64,000 bases of DNA from Desulfurobacterium atlanticum (GCF_900188395.1 NZ_FZOB01000001.1:186001-250000), one strand, 5' to 3'; counted from the stretch's first letter, positions 37,853-45,862 are shown. Program-made: numbers and translations. The notes: a model not told the origin generated them from the letters alone.

Positions 37853-38227
37853 ATGAAAGTAGTTTCCAGAATAGATGGAAGAGTCAGGATAAAGTTTGAC
37901 AATATATATGAGCAGAGAAGCTTTGTTGAAAATATTTCAAAAATTCCAGGTGTGATAAATATAGAAACAGGAAAAGCTTTAAGTGCACTTGTTATTTATA
38001 AATCTGGTTCTCCTGCTGATTTTGTTCTACGGAATTTAAGAGAAACAGAAGAAGTGGTAAGGGCCGGGAGAGAAGAGATTTATCACTATGGAAATGCTGT
38101 TTTAACCCATCCTGCGGCTAAAGCTTTATGGACAGTTATGTGGCTTGGGTTTAGACGAGGAATTGTCACTTTTGCAGCGTGCAGTTTGATTCTTAACAGA
38201 TATATAAAAGCTGCATTTGAAAAATAA
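37853..38227 (+). CDS. HMA-like domain protein without CxxC, with C-terminal membrane segment
   Basis: 124 residues. The first 70 look like a ferredoxin-fold heavy-metal-associated (HMA_2-like) domain, KVVSRIDGRVRIKFDN with FVENISKIPGVINIETGKALSALVIYKSG, but the metal-binding CxxC is absent. A hydrophobic segment follows (about 88-115: AAKALWTVMWLGFRRGIVTFAACSLIL by composition, with internal Arg pairs). It resembles the N-terminus of the P-type ATPase encoded three genes downstream, so it may be a separated domain or regulator. No good ribosome-binding site is seen; AAGGATTAGCA precedes ATG. First gene of the cluster. Confidence 0.75.
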   Translation: MKVVSRIDGRVRIKFDNIYEQRSFVENISKIPGVINIETGKALSALVIYKSGSPADFVLRNLRETEEVVRAGREEIYHYGNAVLTHPAAKALWTVMWLGFRRGIVTFAACSLILNRYIKAAFEK

Positions 38228-38244
38228 AGAGAGGAGGAGAAGTT

Positions 38245-38559
38245 ATGAAAATTTTGGGAGTTGGTGCTGCGGTTGGAGAGTGCATTTCTAAAAACTACTT
38301 TTTAGCAGGTCTTGGAACCGTTGCAGGAGTGGTTATTCTCGGAAGACTTCTAAAAGAAGCAAAGCCTTTGCTTGTTGGTGTAACAAAGGAAGCTATCGCT
38401 TTTCAGCAGTGGCTTAGTTCAAATATTGCTGAAGGGCAGGAAACGTGGGAGGATATTCTTGCCGAGGCAAGACATCAATATAAGCTTGAGATAGAAAAAA
38501 AACTTGAAATTATTCAAAAACAGCAGGAAGTTCTTGAAAAGCTTAAAGCAAGTCTTTAA
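38245..38559 (+). CDS. Small membrane protein with C-terminal coiled coil (DUF5132-like)
   Basis: 104 residues. A Gly-rich hydrophobic segment (about 18-38, FLAGLGTVAGVVILGRLLKE), then an amphipathic part, then a charged coiled coil from about residue 60 (EDILAEARHQYKLEIEKKLEII). The membrane segment followed by EDxxAEAR resembles DUF5132, a family often next to HMA_2-type P-type ATPases; this is recalled, not computed. GAGAGGAGGAG precedes the start. Function unknown; a membrane adaptor or subunit of the ATPase is an inference from context. Confidence 0.72.
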   Translation: MKILGVGAAVGECISKNYFLAGLGTVAGVVILGRLLKEAKPLLVGVTKEAIAFQQWLSSNIAEGQETWEDILAEARHQYKLEIEKKLEIIQKQQEVLEKLKASL

Positions 38560-38586
38560 TAAAAACAAACATCAGGAGGTGTGAAA

Positions 38587-38793
38587 ATGAGCATTTTAAA
38601 TACAGCAGGGAAAGTTGTTTGTTCTGGACCATTTTCTTTCTTTTTAGGTGTAAGTGCAGGCTTAATCGGGCTTTATATGGTGAGCAGAATTGAGGAGCAG
38701 AGAAATCTTGAAAAGATGCAAAAGGAGATAGAAGCTGCAGTTAAAGCACTTGAAGCTCAAAAGAAGGCGGCTGAAGCTACTTCAACAAAATAA
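38587..38793 (+). CDS. Very small membrane protein with coiled-coil tail
   Basis: 68 residues from ATG 38587 (a GTG two codons earlier is too close to the ribosome-binding site CAGGAGG at 38573-38579). One membrane helix with SFFLGVSAGLIGLYMVS, then a charged helix EEQRNLEKMQKEIEAAVKAL. The layout repeats that of the gene before it on a smaller scale. Not recognised as a named family. Spacing (27 bases before, 19 after) and orientation tie it to the ATPase gene. Confidence 0.7.
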   Translation: MSILNTAGKVVCSGPFSFFLGVSAGLIGLYMVSRIEEQRNLEKMQKEIEAAVKALEAQKKAAEATSTK

Positions 38794-38812
38794 ACATTGA
38801 AAAGGTGAAACT

Positions 38813-40963
38813 ATGAGTCTCCCATATAAGATAGTTAGTTTCATGGAAGGCAGGGTTCAGGTTAAGAGTGATTTTTTTAAGTATATATGTGTGTCTGAAG
38901 CTGGAATAGAGAGCTATATAAAATCTCACTTTTCCGGTGTTATTTCTGTAAAAGTAAGCAAAAAAACGGGCAGGGTAACTGTTGAGTATGACCCTGCTTC
39001 CTTTGATGTTAAAGAGTTTTTCTCTTTTCTTGCTTCCATTACTTCTGAGACAGTTCTTGATATGCTTTCTCAGTGGGATAAAGAGAACGGAAATGAGCAA
39101 AAAGAGGAAGAAACAGGTGAAGCAAAAAGAAGGTTTATTTTAAACTCACTTGCAATGGGTTTTGGAATTTCAAAGATTTTGCCTGTAAATGCTCTTTCAG
39201 CTCTTACACTTGCGCTTGCAATGCCAGTTTTTAAGAAAGCGTATAATTCATTAAAGCAAAAGAAAATAGATGTCTATTTCCTTGATTCTTCAGCAATAGC
39301 AATCCTTGCATTAAGAGGAACTCCCATTTCTTCTCTTCTCATGGTGTGGTTGCTTTCCCTTGGTGATTATATAGAAGAAATGACTCAAGGTTCTGCCCAT
39401 AAGGCTATTCGTGAACTTCTTGATTATAAAAACGAGGAAGCCTGGCTTGTCAAAAACGGTAGTGTTGAGAGGGTTTCGGTAGAGCTTTTAGAAAAAGGGG
39501 ATAAAGTAGTTGTTTACACTGGAGAGAAAATTACTGTTGATGGTGTTGTTTATGACGGTGAAGGACTTGTAAATCAGGCTTCATTAACGGGAGAATCCAA
39601 TCCGGTTCTTAAGAAAAAAGGAGATAAAGTTTATGCTGGCACCTATCTTGAGGATGGAAAGCTTTATGTAATAGCTGAGAAGGTTGGAGATGAAACGGCT
39701 CTTGCAAAAATAGTTAAAATCATAGAGGAAAGTGCTGCTGAACAGTTGCAGCTTCAGGAGAAAGCAGAGGAGCTTGCCAATAAAGCTGTTATACCAACGC
39801 TTGCTCTTGCATCTTACGCTGCTTTAACCGGGAACCTTGAAAGGGCAACAGCCACTTTGATAGTTGATTATCATACAGGTATTCATGTTTCAACTCCTGT
39901 TGCGGTTATGTCTCACATGGCATATGCGGCAAAAAAAGGAATTCTCTTTAAAAGTGGTAGATACCTTGAGATAATGCACAAAGTTGATACGGTAGTTTTT
40001 GATAAAACAGGAACTCTAACAATAGGTCATCCTACAATTACAGAAGTTGTTCCATTAAAGGTTTCTGAAGAAGAAGTTATTCAAATAGCTGCCACTCTTG
40101 AGCAGAGATTGACCCATCCTGTTGCTAAAGCGGTTGTGGCTTATGCTAAGGAAAGGAACATTGAACTTTTAAAGAGAGAAGATTCTCAGTATTATATGGG
40201 ACTTGGGGTAGAAGCTAAGATTAATGGTGTTACATATTACATAGGAAGTTCAAAATTTATGGAACATAAGGGAATAAAAATTCCCCAACGTATAATGAAG
40301 TTTAGAGAGGAGATGCACAAAAAAGGAGAATCGGTCCTCTATCTGGTGAGAGGTAAAGTGATAATAGGTCTTATTGGATTTACCGATCCTCCAAGGAAGG
40401 AGTCAAAATTTATTGTTGAAACTCTACATAGCCTTGGTAGAGAAGTTATTCTTTGCACAGGGGATAACGAAGGGGCTGCAGCTTTGATAGCTCAGAAACT
40501 GGGTATTAAGAAGTATTATGCCAGGGCTTTTCCTGATGAGAAAGCAAGAATAATTAAAGAGTTGAAAAAGCAGGGCAAAGTTGTAGCGTTTCTTGGGGAT
40601 GGAGTTAACGATTCTCCTGCTCTTTCGGTTGCTGATGTTGGCATTTCAATCCGTAGCGGTGCTGATATAGCTATAGAAGTTGCAGATGTGGTTATTAATG
40701 AAAGTTTATGTAATCTCGTTGAGGCTTTTGAGATTTCTGACCTTGCGATGAGAAATATAGAGGAAAACTACAAAATAAATACCATAGCAAATACGCTTGG
40801 TCTTGTAGGTTCTTTCTTTGGTTTTATAAATCCTGTTGTTGCAACTCTTATAAATAATGGGACTACTATTCTCATAGGTTTAAATGCTTTAAAACCTATG
40901 TGGAAGAAAAAGTTCAGAGAGATAGAAAAGATAGAGCAGCAGTGTGAAATGTTTGCTTATTAA
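38813..40963 (+). CDS. P1B-like P-type ATPase with CPC motif replaced by Tyr-His-Thr
   Basis: 716 residues. N-terminal HMA-like domain (about 1-85) without CxxC; actuator domain with TGES (259-262); phosphorylation site DKTGT (Asp397); nucleotide-domain HP motif in RLTHPVAKAVV; hinge GDGVNDSP (595-602); membrane pairs before TGES, before DKTGT and at the C-terminus (NTIANTLGLVGSFFGFINPVVATLINNG). All catalytic residues are intact. The transmembrane site that is CPC, SPC or a Cys variant in P1B ATPases reads DYHTGIHVSTP (352-362), so no Cys is available there. Transported ion unknown. Centre of a gene cluster with small membrane proteins. Confidence 0.88.
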   Translation: MSLPYKIVSFMEGRVQVKSDFFKYICVSEAGIESYIKSHFSGVISVKVSKKTGRVTVEYDPASFDVKEFFSFLASITSETVLDMLSQWDKENGNEQKEEETGEAKRRFILNSLAMGFGISKILPVNALSALTLALAMPVFKKAYNSLKQKKIDVYFLDSSAIAILALRGTPISSLLMVWLLSLGDYIEEMTQGSAHKAIRELLDYKNEEAWLVKNGSVERVSVELLEKGDKVVVYTGEKITVDGVVYDGEGLVNQASLTGESNPVLKKKGDKVYAGTYLEDGKLYVIAEKVGDETALAKIVKIIEESAAEQLQLQEKAEELANKAVIPTLALASYAALTGNLERATATLIVDYHTGIHVSTPVAVMSHMAYAAKKGILFKSGRYLEIMHKVDTVVFDKTGTLTIGHPTITEVVPLKVSEEEVIQIAATLEQRLTHPVAKAVVAYAKERNIELLKREDSQYYMGLGVEAKINGVTYYIGSSKFMEHKGIKIPQRIMKFREEMHKKGESVLYLVRGKVIIGLIGFTDPPRKESKFIVETLHSLGREVILCTGDNEGAAALIAQKLGIKKYYARAFPDEKARIIKELKKQGKVVAFLGDGVNDSPALSVADVGISIRSGADIAIEVADVVINESLCNLVEAFEISDLAMRNIEENYKINTIANTLGLVGSFFGFINPVVATLINNGTTILIGLNALKPMWKKKFREIEKIEQQCEMFAY

Positions 40964-40984
40964 ACCGTATAAAAGGGGGAAACT

Positions 40985-41299
40985 ATGGTGAAGAAAAAAG
41001 ATGTAACAGAGAAAGACATAGAAAAAACACTTGAAGAGGTAAAGAAAGAGCTTGAAGAGTTAAGAGAAAAGCTTGGCATGACCGATGATGGGAGTATAGT
41101 AAAACTTCCTGTTGAAGCGGCTAAAAAGATAACAGATAAGGCTGGCGAGATTGTAAAGTCTGCTACAGAGATAGCGGAAAAAGCTCTTAATGTGATAAAG
41201 GCATCTGCTACCGGTGCTGTTGAGGGGGCTAAAGCGGCACTTAAGGAAGATTCTGAAGAGTGCAGGAAGGAAGATAATTCTGAAGAAAATAACAAATGA
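40985..41299 (+). CDS. Amphipathic helical / LEA-like small protein
   Basis: 104 residues. An N-terminal charged coiled coil (DVTEKDIEKTLEEVKKELEEL) is followed by an Ala/Lys/Glu-rich amphipathic stretch with roughly 11-residue periodicity (AAKKITDKAGEIVKSATEIAEKA), like LEA or apolipoprotein-type helices, and an acidic, Ser-rich tail. No membrane helix. It starts 21 bases after the ATPase stop behind AAAAGGGGGAAAC and is the last gene before a terminator. It could lie on the membrane surface; function unknown. Confidence 0.68.
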   Translation: MVKKKDVTEKDIEKTLEEVKKELEELREKLGMTDDGSIVKLPVEAAKKITDKAGEIVKSATEIAEKALNVIKASATGAVEGAKAALKEDSEECRKEDNSEENNK

Positions 41300-41311
41300 A
41301 GATGAGAAAAT

Positions 41312-41338
41312 GGGAAAGGTTATTCCTTTCCCTCTTTT
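41312..41338 (+). terminator. Intrinsic terminator closing the P-type ATPase cluster
   Basis: Perfect eight-pair stem GGGAAAGG / CCTTTCCC (41312-41319 with 41325-41332), loop TTATT, tail TCTTTT. It separates the cluster from the two small genes that follow, although only partial termination may occur because the next start is at 41349. Confidence 0.85.
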
Positions 41339-41348
41339 GAGGTAAATT

Positions 41349-41621
41349 ATGGGTTCAGGTAAAGTTTTTATAAGGACAAGAAGTGGAAGGTATCTTTTGC
41401 TTGAACATATTATAGGTTTTGATGTAGTATCTCAAAAAGTTGAGATAGATGGGAAAAGAGTTCTTGTGTTTGAAGTAATAGCATATCTTCCAGGCAATCT
41501 CCTTCCGGCTGTTCTTGGTATCTATTACAATGAGAAAGATGCCTATGAATGGCTTAATTATCTTGTGGGACAGATTTTGAAAACAGAAAAAGGGATTGTT
41601 TTTATTCCTACGGAGATTTAA
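41349..41621 (+). CDS. Uncharacterised 90-residue protein
   Basis: Not recognised. MGSGKVFIRTRSGRYLLLEHIIGFD then a predicted beta-rich middle and a helix YNEKDAYEWLNYLVGQIL. No membrane segment, signal or Cys. TTGAGGT precedes ATG. Three bases separate its stop from the next gene, so the two are a likely pair. Either a small independent domain or a partner of the SCP2-like protein. Confidence 0.6.
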   Translation: MGSGKVFIRTRSGRYLLLEHIIGFDVVSQKVEIDGKRVLVFEVIAYLPGNLLPAVLGIYYNEKDAYEWLNYLVGQILKTEKGIVFIPTEI

Positions 41622-41623
41622 AG

Positions 41624-41938
41624 ATGTATTCTGAGGTTTATAAAATAGTTGAAAATCTAAATGAAAAGCATAAAAACGATTTTTCTTCTATAGAAAATCC
41701 TGTTCTTATAGAGGTTAAATTTCCAGATGGTGCAGTTAAAACTTTTGAAGTGGGAAAAAGGGGAATAGTTGAAGTTGATGGTGGACAGAAAATAGAGGAT
41801 AAAATAGTTATATCATCCAGAGACCTTATAAGAGTGGAGAGGAACAGAAAGCTTATTCTTCCCTACTTAATGTCTGGAAAAATAAAATTAAGGGGGAATG
41901 TAAAGAGGCTTATGTCGGTTATTCAGGATATTCTTTAA
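41624..41938 (+). CDS. SCP2-like small protein
   Basis: 104 residues. The pattern VLIEVKFPDGAVKTFEV, DKIVISSRDLIRV, PYLMSGKIKLRGNVKRLMSVIQDIL resembles the SCP2 sterol-carrier fold (a hydrophobic ligand-binding domain): beta strands, a short helix, the SGKIKxxG turn and a final helix. Bacterial SCP2-like proteins bind lipids or acyl chains, with many of unknown role. Shorter than usual at the N-terminus. Assignment is by pattern only. Confidence 0.6.
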   Translation: MYSEVYKIVENLNEKHKNDFSSIENPVLIEVKFPDGAVKTFEVGKRGIVEVDGGQKIEDKIVISSRDLIRVERNRKLILPYLMSGKIKLRGNVKRLMSVIQDIL

Positions 41939-42017
41939 AGTTTATTTCTTTACACATTCTTAACAAATTTGCCATTATACTTGTCAAAATACGATAAGGT
42001 TTTTCAGGAGGAGTATA

Positions 42018-42233
42018 ATGGCTAACAGAGCTGTAGAGTTTTCAAAAATAGAAAAAGAACTTGAGATGTTAAAAAGAAAATATTCCAGCTTTATAGAAGA
42101 GAAAGAAAGAAAAAGAAGGAAGATGAGAGATGTTCACTTTTCAGAAGGGGACAGGGAAGTTTTAATTCAGTCAATAGTTATAGGCGGTTTGATTGAGAAT
42201 ATGATAAGCCACTTTGTTGCAAAGGTTTTTTGA
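42018..42233 (+). CDS. Uncharacterised 71-residue helical protein
   Basis: Not recognised. N-terminal basic coiled-coil (KIEKELEMLKRKYSSFIEEKERKRRK) and a hydrophobic C-terminal helix (VLIQSIVIGGLIENMISHFVAKVF) that could be membrane-associated. CAGGAGGAG precedes ATG. It has its own AT-rich upstream gap of 79 bases and lies 77 bases before ppa. The start and good ribosome-binding site make it a likely real gene. Confidence 0.65.
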   Translation: MANRAVEFSKIEKELEMLKRKYSSFIEEKERKRRKMRDVHFSEGDREVLIQSIVIGGLIENMISHFVAKVF

Positions 42234-42310
42234 TAAATTTCTTTTACATTGCCTGCTGGTAATTTCTTTATAAAAGTGTAAAATTTGTCAAAAACTTTAG
42301 GAGGACTGTT

Positions 42311-42832
42311 ATGGATGTGAAGAAAATTCCAGCAGGGAAAAATGTTCCAGAAGATATCTATGCGGTTATAGAAATTCCGCAGGGTTCAAACATCAAATAT
42401 GAAGTTGATAAAGATAGTGGTGCTATTTTTGTTGACAGATTTTTATTCACTCCGATGTTTTACCCTGCAAACTATGGATTTGTTCCAAATACACTTGCAG
42501 ATGATGGTGACCCTATAGATGTTCTTGTTATTTCAAGAGCTCCTGTTGTTCCAGGTTCTGTAATAAGATGCAGGCCTATCGGTGTTCTTATAATGGAAGA
42601 TGAAAGCGGTCAGGATGAGAAAATCCTTGCTGTGCCAGTAGATAAACTTGACTTAAAATACAAAAATGTTAGAGAAATAACTGACCTTCCAGAAGCTGTA
42701 TTAAACGAGATTAAACACTTTTTTGAACATTACAAAGACCTTGAACCTGGTAAATGGGTTAAGCTAAAGGAATATAAAGGTTCTGAAGAAGCTAAAGCTC
42801 TTATTATGAAAGCTGTTGAAAACTGTAAATAA
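42311..42832 (+). CDS. ppa: Inorganic pyrophosphatase (family I, soluble)
   Basis: 173 residues. Hydrolyses pyrophosphate to phosphate with Mg2+. Family I signature [10 protein letters not shown] (the three active-site Asp) and upstream [31 protein letters not shown] with the conserved Lys, Arg and Tyr; later [19 protein letters not shown] and GKWVKL. TTTAGGAGG precedes ATG. A single-gene unit closed by a hairpin. phoU follows, another phosphate gene. Confidence 0.97.
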   Translation: MDVKKIPAGKNVPEDIYAVIEIPQGSNIKYEVDKDSGAIFVDRFLFTPMFYPANYGFVPNTLADDGDPIDVLVISRAPVVPGSVIRCRPIGVLIMEDESGQDEKILAVPVDKLDLKYKNVREITDLPEAVLNEIKHFFEHYKDLEPGKWVKLKEYKGSEEAKALIMKAVENCK

Positions 42833-42837
42833 TCTCT

Positions 42838-42858
42838 CCCGCCGTCTGGCGGGTCTTT
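42838..42858 (+). terminator. Short hairpin terminator after ppa
   Basis: Stem CCCGCC / GGCGGG (42838-42843 with 42848-42853), loop GTCT, tail TCTTTC. Six G-C pairs; it starts six bases after the ppa stop. Confidence 0.75.
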
Positions 42859-42989
42859 CATTCTATCTGTATCTGTTTTTATAAAAATCTTTTCAAATTT
42901 CTTCCCAAATTAAGGAAAAATTTATAATTTATACGTTATAGTTATATTTGAACAAATTTTCATAACTTCTTTAAGGAGGAAAGTAACTG

Positions 42990-43691
42990 ATGGTAAATAA
43001 ATACGTTGAAGAACTTGATGAGCTAAAAAGGGATTTTATTGAAATTTCTGACATGGCAAGAAGAATCATCTCTGAAGCTATGGAGGCTCTTATAGATAGG
43101 GATTCTGATAAGGCAAGGGCAACTTACGAGTATGACAAGCTTATAGATTTAAAAGAGCTTGAAATTGAAGAAAAATGTGTGAGAATTTTTGCTCTTTATC
43201 AGCCTGAAGCTTCTGATTTAAGGTTTGTTGTTTCTATTTTAAAAAGCATTGCAGACCTTGAGAGAGTGGGAGACCTTGCAAGAGATATATGTGAAATTGC
43301 TATTTATCTTTCTGAATATCCTCCGATAAAACCTTATGTTGACCTGCCCAGAATGGCTATTATTGTGAAAGAGATGTTAAAAGATGCTATTCTTTCTATT
43401 TTAAAAGGTGATATAGAGATGGCAAAAGAGGTTATTGAAAAGGATGATATTGTTGATAGTTTTTACGATAGAATAACTGATGAGCTTATAGAAGTGGTTG
43501 AAAATGACCCTAAGACAGCACATATAGCTGTAAGACTTATCCTTGTTACCCGTTCTCTTGAAAGGGTTGGAGACCATGCTACAAATATAGCTGAATATGC
43601 TGTTTATATGAAAACAGGAGAGATTATTAAACATCAGAAAGCTTTAAGATGGCTTAGAGAGCAGGAGGAGAAGAAGAATGACAGAGAGTGA
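42990..43691 (+). CDS. phoU: Phosphate-transport regulator PhoU
   Basis: 233 residues, two three-helix bundles. Each has the metal-binding motif region: QPEASDLRFVVSILKSIADLERVGDLARDI (about 72-101) and the second TAHIAVRLILVTRSLERVGDHATNIAEY. PhoU links the Pst phosphate transporter to the PhoR kinase and protects cells from phosphate excess. No pst or phoBR genes are in the window. TTAAGGAGGAAAG precedes ATG. Overlaps the SPFH gene by 14 bases. Confidence 0.95.
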   Translation: MVNKYVEELDELKRDFIEISDMARRIISEAMEALIDRDSDKARATYEYDKLIDLKELEIEEKCVRIFALYQPEASDLRFVVSILKSIADLERVGDLARDICEIAIYLSEYPPIKPYVDLPRMAIIVKEMLKDAILSILKGDIEMAKEVIEKDDIVDSFYDRITDELIEVVENDPKTAHIAVRLILVTRSLERVGDHATNIAEYAVYMKTGEIIKHQKALRWLREQEEKKNDRE

Positions 43692-44523
43692 CCGGTTAAA
43701 GAAAACACCGTTGAAACCGTTTTTCTTTATACCGGTTTTCTTCTTGATAATTATACTTCTGGTAAATTCGTTTATAACGATAGATGCCGGGGAAGTGGGG
43801 GTAAGGCTTCGTCTTGGTAAGATAGATAAAGAGGAGCTTTATCCTGGCTTTCATTTTATAATTCCTGCTGTGGATAAAGTTGTTATCTTCTCAACCAGAG
43901 TTGAGAAGATAGATATGACTCAAGCTCATAGAAATCCCATATCTGCTTTAAGTATGGAAGGATTACCTGCTGTTCTTGATGTTACCATTCTTTACAGAAT
44001 TGTTCCTTCAAAAGCTGATGAGATATATAAAAATTTTGGAACAGATTACGCTCAAAAGCTAATTGTACCGATTGCGAGAGAATCTGTAAGGAATATCGTT
44101 GCTCAGTATAAGATTGAAGATCTTTACTCTTCTAAAAGGGCAGAACTTCAAAAACGTATATTTGATGAGATAAGAACAAGGCTTGAAGGGGATAATATTA
44201 AAGTTACCGATGTTCTTCTGAGAAATGTGAAGCTTCCTGCTAAAGTGGTTGAGAAGATAGAGGAGAAACTTCGTGCAAAAGAGGAAGCAGAAAAGATGAA
44301 ATTTGTTATCCAGAAAGAGAAGCTTGAGGCTGAAAGAAAAATTACAGAGGCTAAAGGTATTGCTGAATCAAATAAAATAATAGCCGATTCTCTTTCTAAC
44401 TCCTATTTGCAGTGGTATTATCTGCAAACTATTAAATCACTTGCTAATGGACCAAACAACACATTTATAATAACGCCTTACGATAAAAATCTTGTTCCGC
44501 TTCTTAACCTTAATAAAAAATGA
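43678..44523 (+). CDS. SPFH/prohibitin family membrane protein
   Basis: 281 residues. A single N-terminal membrane anchor (FFFIPVFFLIIILLVNSFI, about 15-33) and a band-7/SPFH domain: VDAGEVGVRLRLGKI by pattern (here IDAGEVGVRLRLGKI), YPGFHFIIPAVDKVVIF, then a long coiled coil (VVEKIEEKLRAKEEAEKM) and AKGIAESNKIIADSL. Closest in layout to prohibitins and HflC-like proteins that form ring scaffolds around proteases such as FtsH. Starts inside phoU and overlaps the permease gene by ATGA. Confidence 0.9.
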   Translation: MTESDRLKKTPLKPFFFIPVFFLIIILLVNSFITIDAGEVGVRLRLGKIDKEELYPGFHFIIPAVDKVVIFSTRVEKIDMTQAHRNPISALSMEGLPAVLDVTILYRIVPSKADEIYKNFGTDYAQKLIVPIARESVRNIVAQYKIEDLYSSKRAELQKRIFDEIRTRLEGDNIKVTDVLLRNVKLPAKVVEKIEEKLRAKEEAEKMKFVIQKEKLEAERKITEAKGIAESNKIIADSLSNSYLQWYYLQTIKSLANGPNNTFIITPYDKNLVPLLNLNKK

Positions 44524-45341
44524 TAGAAATTGCCAATCCTTTTATATTTTTTAAATACGGCATTTTTCAGAAGGCAATTGTTGCTTCCCTGCTTTCAGGA
44601 ATTTTGTGTTCTATTGTAGGTGTTTATGTTTACTTGAGAAAGATGACATTTATTGGTGCTGGTCTGGCTCATATAGCTTTTGCAGGTATCTCTTTTGGAT
44701 TGCTTGTTGGCTATTTTCCGATGCTGTGGGGGTTTATTTTTACTTTATTGGCGGCGATTATGGTTTGGTTTTTCAGTTATAGAGGAAAACTTACAGCTGA
44801 TTCAACTGTTGGAATTCTGTTTGCTACAAGTATGGGACTTGCTGTTTTCCTTCTCAGTATTTCTGGAAAGTATCGTGCTGAAGCTTTATCTTATCTTTTT
44901 GGAAGTCCTTTAACAGTAAACTGTATTGATATAGTTTTTCTTTTTCTTACCTGTGTTCTGCTTTTAATACTTGTAGTTTACTACTACAGAGATATTTATT
45001 TGACTATTTTTAGTGAAGAGATTGCTAAGGCTTCCGGCATTTCAACGGAAAAAATCACTTTTGTAGCGACATTTTTTATTTCTGTAGCTGTAGTAAGTGC
45101 AATGAAAGCTGTTGGTGCTCTGCTTGTTTTTTCTCTTATTGTTGTGCCGCCGGCAGCTGCGTATGAGATAGCTGAAAGTTTTACTGGAATGATACTTTTT
45201 TCGGTTTTATTTGCTTCTTTTTCTGTTGTTTTAGGGTTGTTCTTTTCTTTCTTTTTTAATGTTCCTTCTGGGTCAATGATTACTTTTGTAGCTTTTGCAG
45301 TATTTGTGTTATCATATATAAAAAAATGGAGAAGCTTATGA
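44520..45341 (+). CDS. ZnuB-type (ABC-3 family) metal ABC transporter permease
   Basis: 273 residues, about eight membrane helices. Typical ABC-3 sequence: FQKAIVASLLSGILCSIVGVYVYLRKMTFIGAGLAHIAFAGIS near the start and VGALLVFSLIVVPPAAAYEIA in the second half, with STVGILFATSMGLAVFLLS between. It would take up zinc or manganese with a binding protein like that at 1077. No ATP-binding partner is next to it. ATGA overlaps on both sides suggest translational coupling with the SPFH and GTPase genes. Confidence 0.9.
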   Translation: MIEIANPFIFFKYGIFQKAIVASLLSGILCSIVGVYVYLRKMTFIGAGLAHIAFAGISFGLLVGYFPMLWGFIFTLLAAIMVWFFSYRGKLTADSTVGILFATSMGLAVFLLSISGKYRAEALSYLFGSPLTVNCIDIVFLFLTCVLLLILVVYYYRDIYLTIFSEEIAKASGISTEKITFVATFFISVAVVSAMKAVGALLVFSLIVVPPAAAYEIAESFTGMILFSVLFASFSVVLGLFFSFFFNVPSGSMITFVAFAVFVLSYIKKWRSL

Positions 45342-45853
45342 AAAGAAGATTGAAAGTTCTTGTTGCAGGAGCTTTTGACTCTGGAAAGACGACGTTTGTT
45401 AAAACTTCCAATTCTGAAGGCTATGATGGAGTTGAAGTTTCCAATTTTGATGTAGAGGAGTTGAAAGAGATAGAAGGCACCACAACAGTTGGGCTTGATA
45501 TTTCCAATGTAAAAATTGGAGATAAAGAGTTTCTCCTTGTAGGACTTCCAGGTCAGAAGCGGTTCTCTTTTCTGTGGGATACCCTTGGTAGCGATTTTGA
45601 TGCAATAATAATTCTCCATTCTGCCGAACATCCTGTTGAAGAGACAAAGTTTTATATAGACTTCTTTTCAAAGACTTCAGCATGGGAAAAGGCAAAGAAA
45701 TTGATAGTGCTTACAAAAACAGATCTTTATCCAGATTTTGATAAACAAAAACTTGCATCTTTTGGTATTCCCGTTCTATCTTGTGACCCAAGGAATAAAG
45801 AGGAGGTTCAGGGAGTGCTTCAGTTTCTGTATCAGATTGCACTCCCCCGTTAA
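45338..45853 (+). CDS. Small Ras-like GTPase (MglA/CvnD type)
   Basis: 171 residues from ATG 45338, chosen because GGAG lies six bases before it and it forms ATGA with the permease stop; an ATG four codons upstream is possible. P-loop GAFDSGKT (11-18), switch I Thr in GTTTVGLDI, switch II GLPGQKRF where the usual Asp of DxxG(Q) is replaced (VGLPGQ), and TKTD for the guanine. Bacterial relatives such as CvnD work with roadblock proteins; one is at 35580. Role unknown. Confidence 0.82.
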   Translation: MKRRLKVLVAGAFDSGKTTFVKTSNSEGYDGVEVSNFDVEELKEIEGTTTVGLDISNVKIGDKEFLLVGLPGQKRFSFLWDTLGSDFDAIIILHSAEHPVEETKFYIDFFSKTSAWEKAKKLIVLTKTDLYPDFDKQKLASFGIPVLSCDPRNKEEVQGVLQFLYQIALPR

Positions 45854-45862
45854 TTTAAAGAT

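Noticed and set aside
43678-44523. SPFH protein as HflK or HflC with a paired partner
   Set aside because: HflK and HflC occur as adjacent genes; only one SPFH gene is present, so the neutral family name is used.
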